Of a DNA stretch of 8,092 nucleotides, positions 6,901 through 8,092 are shown in pieces. The translations under genes and the position numbers were made by a program. How positions within the stretch are numbered: position 1 is the first letter of the stretch; each line of letters opens with the position of its first letter. The stretch covers positions 1 to 8,092 of the forward strand of contig JBIQLO010000181.1 of NCBI GenBank assembly GCA_044464175.1, written 5' to 3'. The stretch comes from JBIQLO01 sp044464175. GTDB lineage: Bacteria > Planctomycetota > Phycisphaerae > Tepidisphaerales > Tepidisphaeraceae. The notes under the pieces were generated by a model. It saw only the letters and a list, made by a program, of their open reading frames with translations, did not search any database and had not been told where the DNA came from.

Positions 6901-7293
6901 TCCGATCTGCGGGAACTGGAGACGATGCTGATCAAAATCGGTGAGGAGGATGGGAAGGCGCTGCTGGAGGGATTGCTGGCCAGGAGCCACGCGCCGTCGC
7001 TGGTGCATTTCGTTCGCGGCCTGGTGGGCATGGATCGGGCGGCGGCGCAGGCGGCGTTCTCCAAGCTGCTATCCAATCAAAGTCTCACGCCGCCGCAGAT
7101 TCGGTTTGTGGAGATGATTATCGAGCAGTTGACGGCGCGCGGTGTGATCGAGCCGGGGGCACTGTACGAAGCGCCGTTCACCGCTTTTCACGCCGGCGGC
7201 CCGGATGGGTTGTTTGCCGGTAAAAACGAGCTGATGACCGGCCTCTTTGCGGCGATCGAGGCGACGCAGCCCACCATCCAAGCGAGTTTGTAG
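3910..7293 (+). CDS. hsdR: Type I restriction enzyme subunit HsdR, EcoEI-like with DUF4145-like domain
   Basis: The 1127-residue protein is the ATP-dependent DNA translocase and endonuclease of the complex. Residues about 15-115 resemble DUF4145 (DPRAACFHARHALE at 35-48). A heptad-rich coiled coil follows at about 159-202 (IEKLEAITQQRDEAAEKQ and on). The PD-(D/E)xK nuclease has Asp250 (GYADYVLWG) and Glu265-Ala-Lys267 (VVEAKK). The superfamily 2 helicase motor has Walker A ATGTGKT (380-386), DEAH (472-475), TATP (497-500), DTGID (683-687) and QMIGRGTR (708-715). From about residue 800 the sequence fits the EcoEI HsdR C-terminal domain, with LTPPQIRFVEMIIEQL and LYEAPF near the end. All key residues are present, so the enzyme should be active. 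It is longer than EcoEI HsdR (about 810 residues as I recall), mainly through the N-terminal addition. The start is ATG 3910. Confidence 0.95.
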   Translation: MAASVNISDNFAFLREEFPPVAQSATLAERSVYSDPRAACFHARHALEQLVKRIYRIDKRLKPPRVQNLDGYMNGPAFRTIAGDTIWQKAEYVRKAGNTAVHGNKAPEPGAALDCVRELYHVLYWAGRTYLRKGAEALEGARYDESIIPSAHAGPVAPIEKLEAITQQRDEAAEKQRELETQVEELRQRVEEIRAENEAIPDTHNYDEATTRRRIIDLDLKRAGWALDQARDREHEVSGMPNGRGVGYADYVLWGEDGKPLAVVEAKKTIREARVGQQQAKLYADCLEKAHGQRPLIYYTNGYTTWLWEDRIYPPREVAGFGRKEELETLIRRRDEGGRKPLDVARINEAIVERYYQKRAIGSIAQHFAAGHRKSLLVMATGTGKTRTAVALVDLLQRAGWVKRALFLADRVALVKQAVNAFKQHLPESSPVNLVTEKDKTGRVYVCTYPTMMGLIEEGRFGVGHFDLVVIDEAHRSVYQKFGAIFKYFDSLLVGLTATPREQVDRNTYQLFGLPPGAPTDAYELQTAVDDGFLVPPKAQQVNLKFPGRGINYDELSEAEREEWESADWGDDSPAPAVPQRVEPQAINNWLFNANTVDQALQYLMEHGHKVEGGDRLAKTIIFARNHDHALFIEERFNHHYPQHAGQFARVVDNYATYAQSLIDDFSIKNKAPHIAISVDMLDTGIDIPEVANLVFFKPVYSKIKFWQMIGRGTRLCPDLFGPEKDKTDFRIFDFCYNFDFFKMNPDGIERGGGMPLGARLFRSRVELIGHTQRTPALDPDDKVGAATTDLLHREVAAMNAENFIVRMHREAVHKFKDRNAWNQLSDEDRKTLQEEVAGLPSEIPAEEIESRLFDLMALRMQLATVEHDVSGFEKDRKKVVEIARLLEEKSAIPAVKAQLGYLQAMQGTDFWVGIDIAGLEEMRLRLRDLVPLLDRTKRHIVFTDFEDEITGVNEDAILDIPKMTGLEYQKKVEQYLQSHLNNIVIHRLRTNQPLTASDLRELETMLIKIGEEDGKALLEGLLARSHAPSLVHFVRGLVGMDRAAAQAAFSKLLSNQSLTPPQIRFVEMIIEQLTARGVIEPGALYEAPFTAFHAGGPDGLFAGKNELMTGLFAAIEATQPTIQASL

Positions 7294-7318
7294 GGGCCGC
7301 ACCCCTTGCGGACCCTAC
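7290..7318. terminator. Hairpin across the hsdR stop codon, possible bidirectional terminator
   Basis: GTAGGGGCCGCA (7290-7301) pairs with TGCGGACCCTAC (7307-7318) over 12 base pairs with a single G/A mismatch and a five-base loop. The left arm contains the TAG of hsdR (7291-7293). It lies between convergent genes and could stop or stabilise transcripts from both sides. No T-run follows on either strand, so it is not a classic rho-independent terminator. It may instead be one copy of a dispersed palindromic element. Confidence 0.5.
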
Positions 7319-7329
7319 TGATGGCATCC

Positions 7330-7410
7330 CGACAAAGCAGAATCGGTGTTCATCTGTGCCCCATCCGTGGCCAATGCCTCTCCGTCTCCTCCGTGCCCTC
7401 CGTGGTGAAT
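7330..7410. repeat. Intergenic CTCCGT-rich element of PVC type
   Basis: Three CTCCGT hexamers at 7380, 7389 and 7398 are spaced by exactly nine bases (CTCCGTCTC, CTCCGTGCC, CTCCGTGGT). Just before them CATCTGTG and CATCCGTGG form a looser pair at about 7351-7370. I recall similar strings between genes in Planctomycetes and Verrucomicrobia genomes, often next to stop codons. That is recollection, and I know of no agreed function. The stretch holds no gene. Confidence 0.45.
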
Positions 7411-7421
7411 GTTTCCGTCGA

Positions 7422-8092
<671 letters not shown>

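Noticed and set aside
1228..7293. A disrupted or novel defence island hidden in the operon
   Set aside because: The three genes are intact, contiguous and canonical; no extra gene lies between them and no key catalytic residue is missing.
7290..7330. Classic rho-independent terminator after hsdR
   Set aside because: The hairpin is good but no T-run follows it on either strand, so only a possible terminator role is stated.

Overview
The window is a GC-rich bacterial segment. It most likely comes from a planctomycete or another member of the PVC group. Two things point there: a partial minus-strand gene at the left edge from an uncharacterised protein family I associate with Planctomycetes, and an intergenic CTCCGT-rich stretch at about 7340-7410 of a kind I recall from that group. 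Both assignments rest on memory of sequence families, not on a search.

Layout. Bases 1-353 (minus) hold the N-terminal part of the uncharacterised protein, with a strong ribosome binding site and two hairpins in its leader. Bases 354-1227 carry no convincing gene. They contain the leader hairpins, an A7T6 tract, an ordered tandem array of 21-bp units (about 728-1021) and a plausible sigma70-type promoter directly after the array. Bases 1228-7293 (plus) are a complete three-gene type I restriction-modification operon in the order hsdM, hsdS, hsdR. Bases 7294-7421 are a short convergent intergenic region with a hairpin that overlaps the hsdR stop codon. Bases 7422-8092 (minus) are the C-terminal quarter of an aconitase, a housekeeping gene that runs off the right edge.

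How the genes work together. HsdS recognises a split DNA site through two target recognition domains. It joins HsdM to form the adenine methyltransferase, and with HsdR it forms the ATP-dependent translocating nuclease. hsdM and hsdS overlap by a GTGA junction, and hsdS and hsdR are 25 bp apart with their own ribosome binding site, so co-transcription is likely. All catalytic motifs looked for are intact, so the system appears functional. HsdR is of the EcoEI-like class, with an extra N-terminal DUF4145-like domain and a coiled coil before the nuclease domain.

The least ordinary element is the array upstream of hsdM. Thirteen to fourteen units sit in an exact 21-bp register (about two DNA helical turns). 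A 42-bp higher order shows up as two interleaved sets of dyad-symmetric sites. In one set the dyad is kept although its sequence has changed from CATCC/GGATG to CCCGTCA/TGACGGG. That suggests selection for symmetric DNA sites, possibly a multi-operator control region or a structural element for the operon. Its function is unknown and no regulator gene is visible here.
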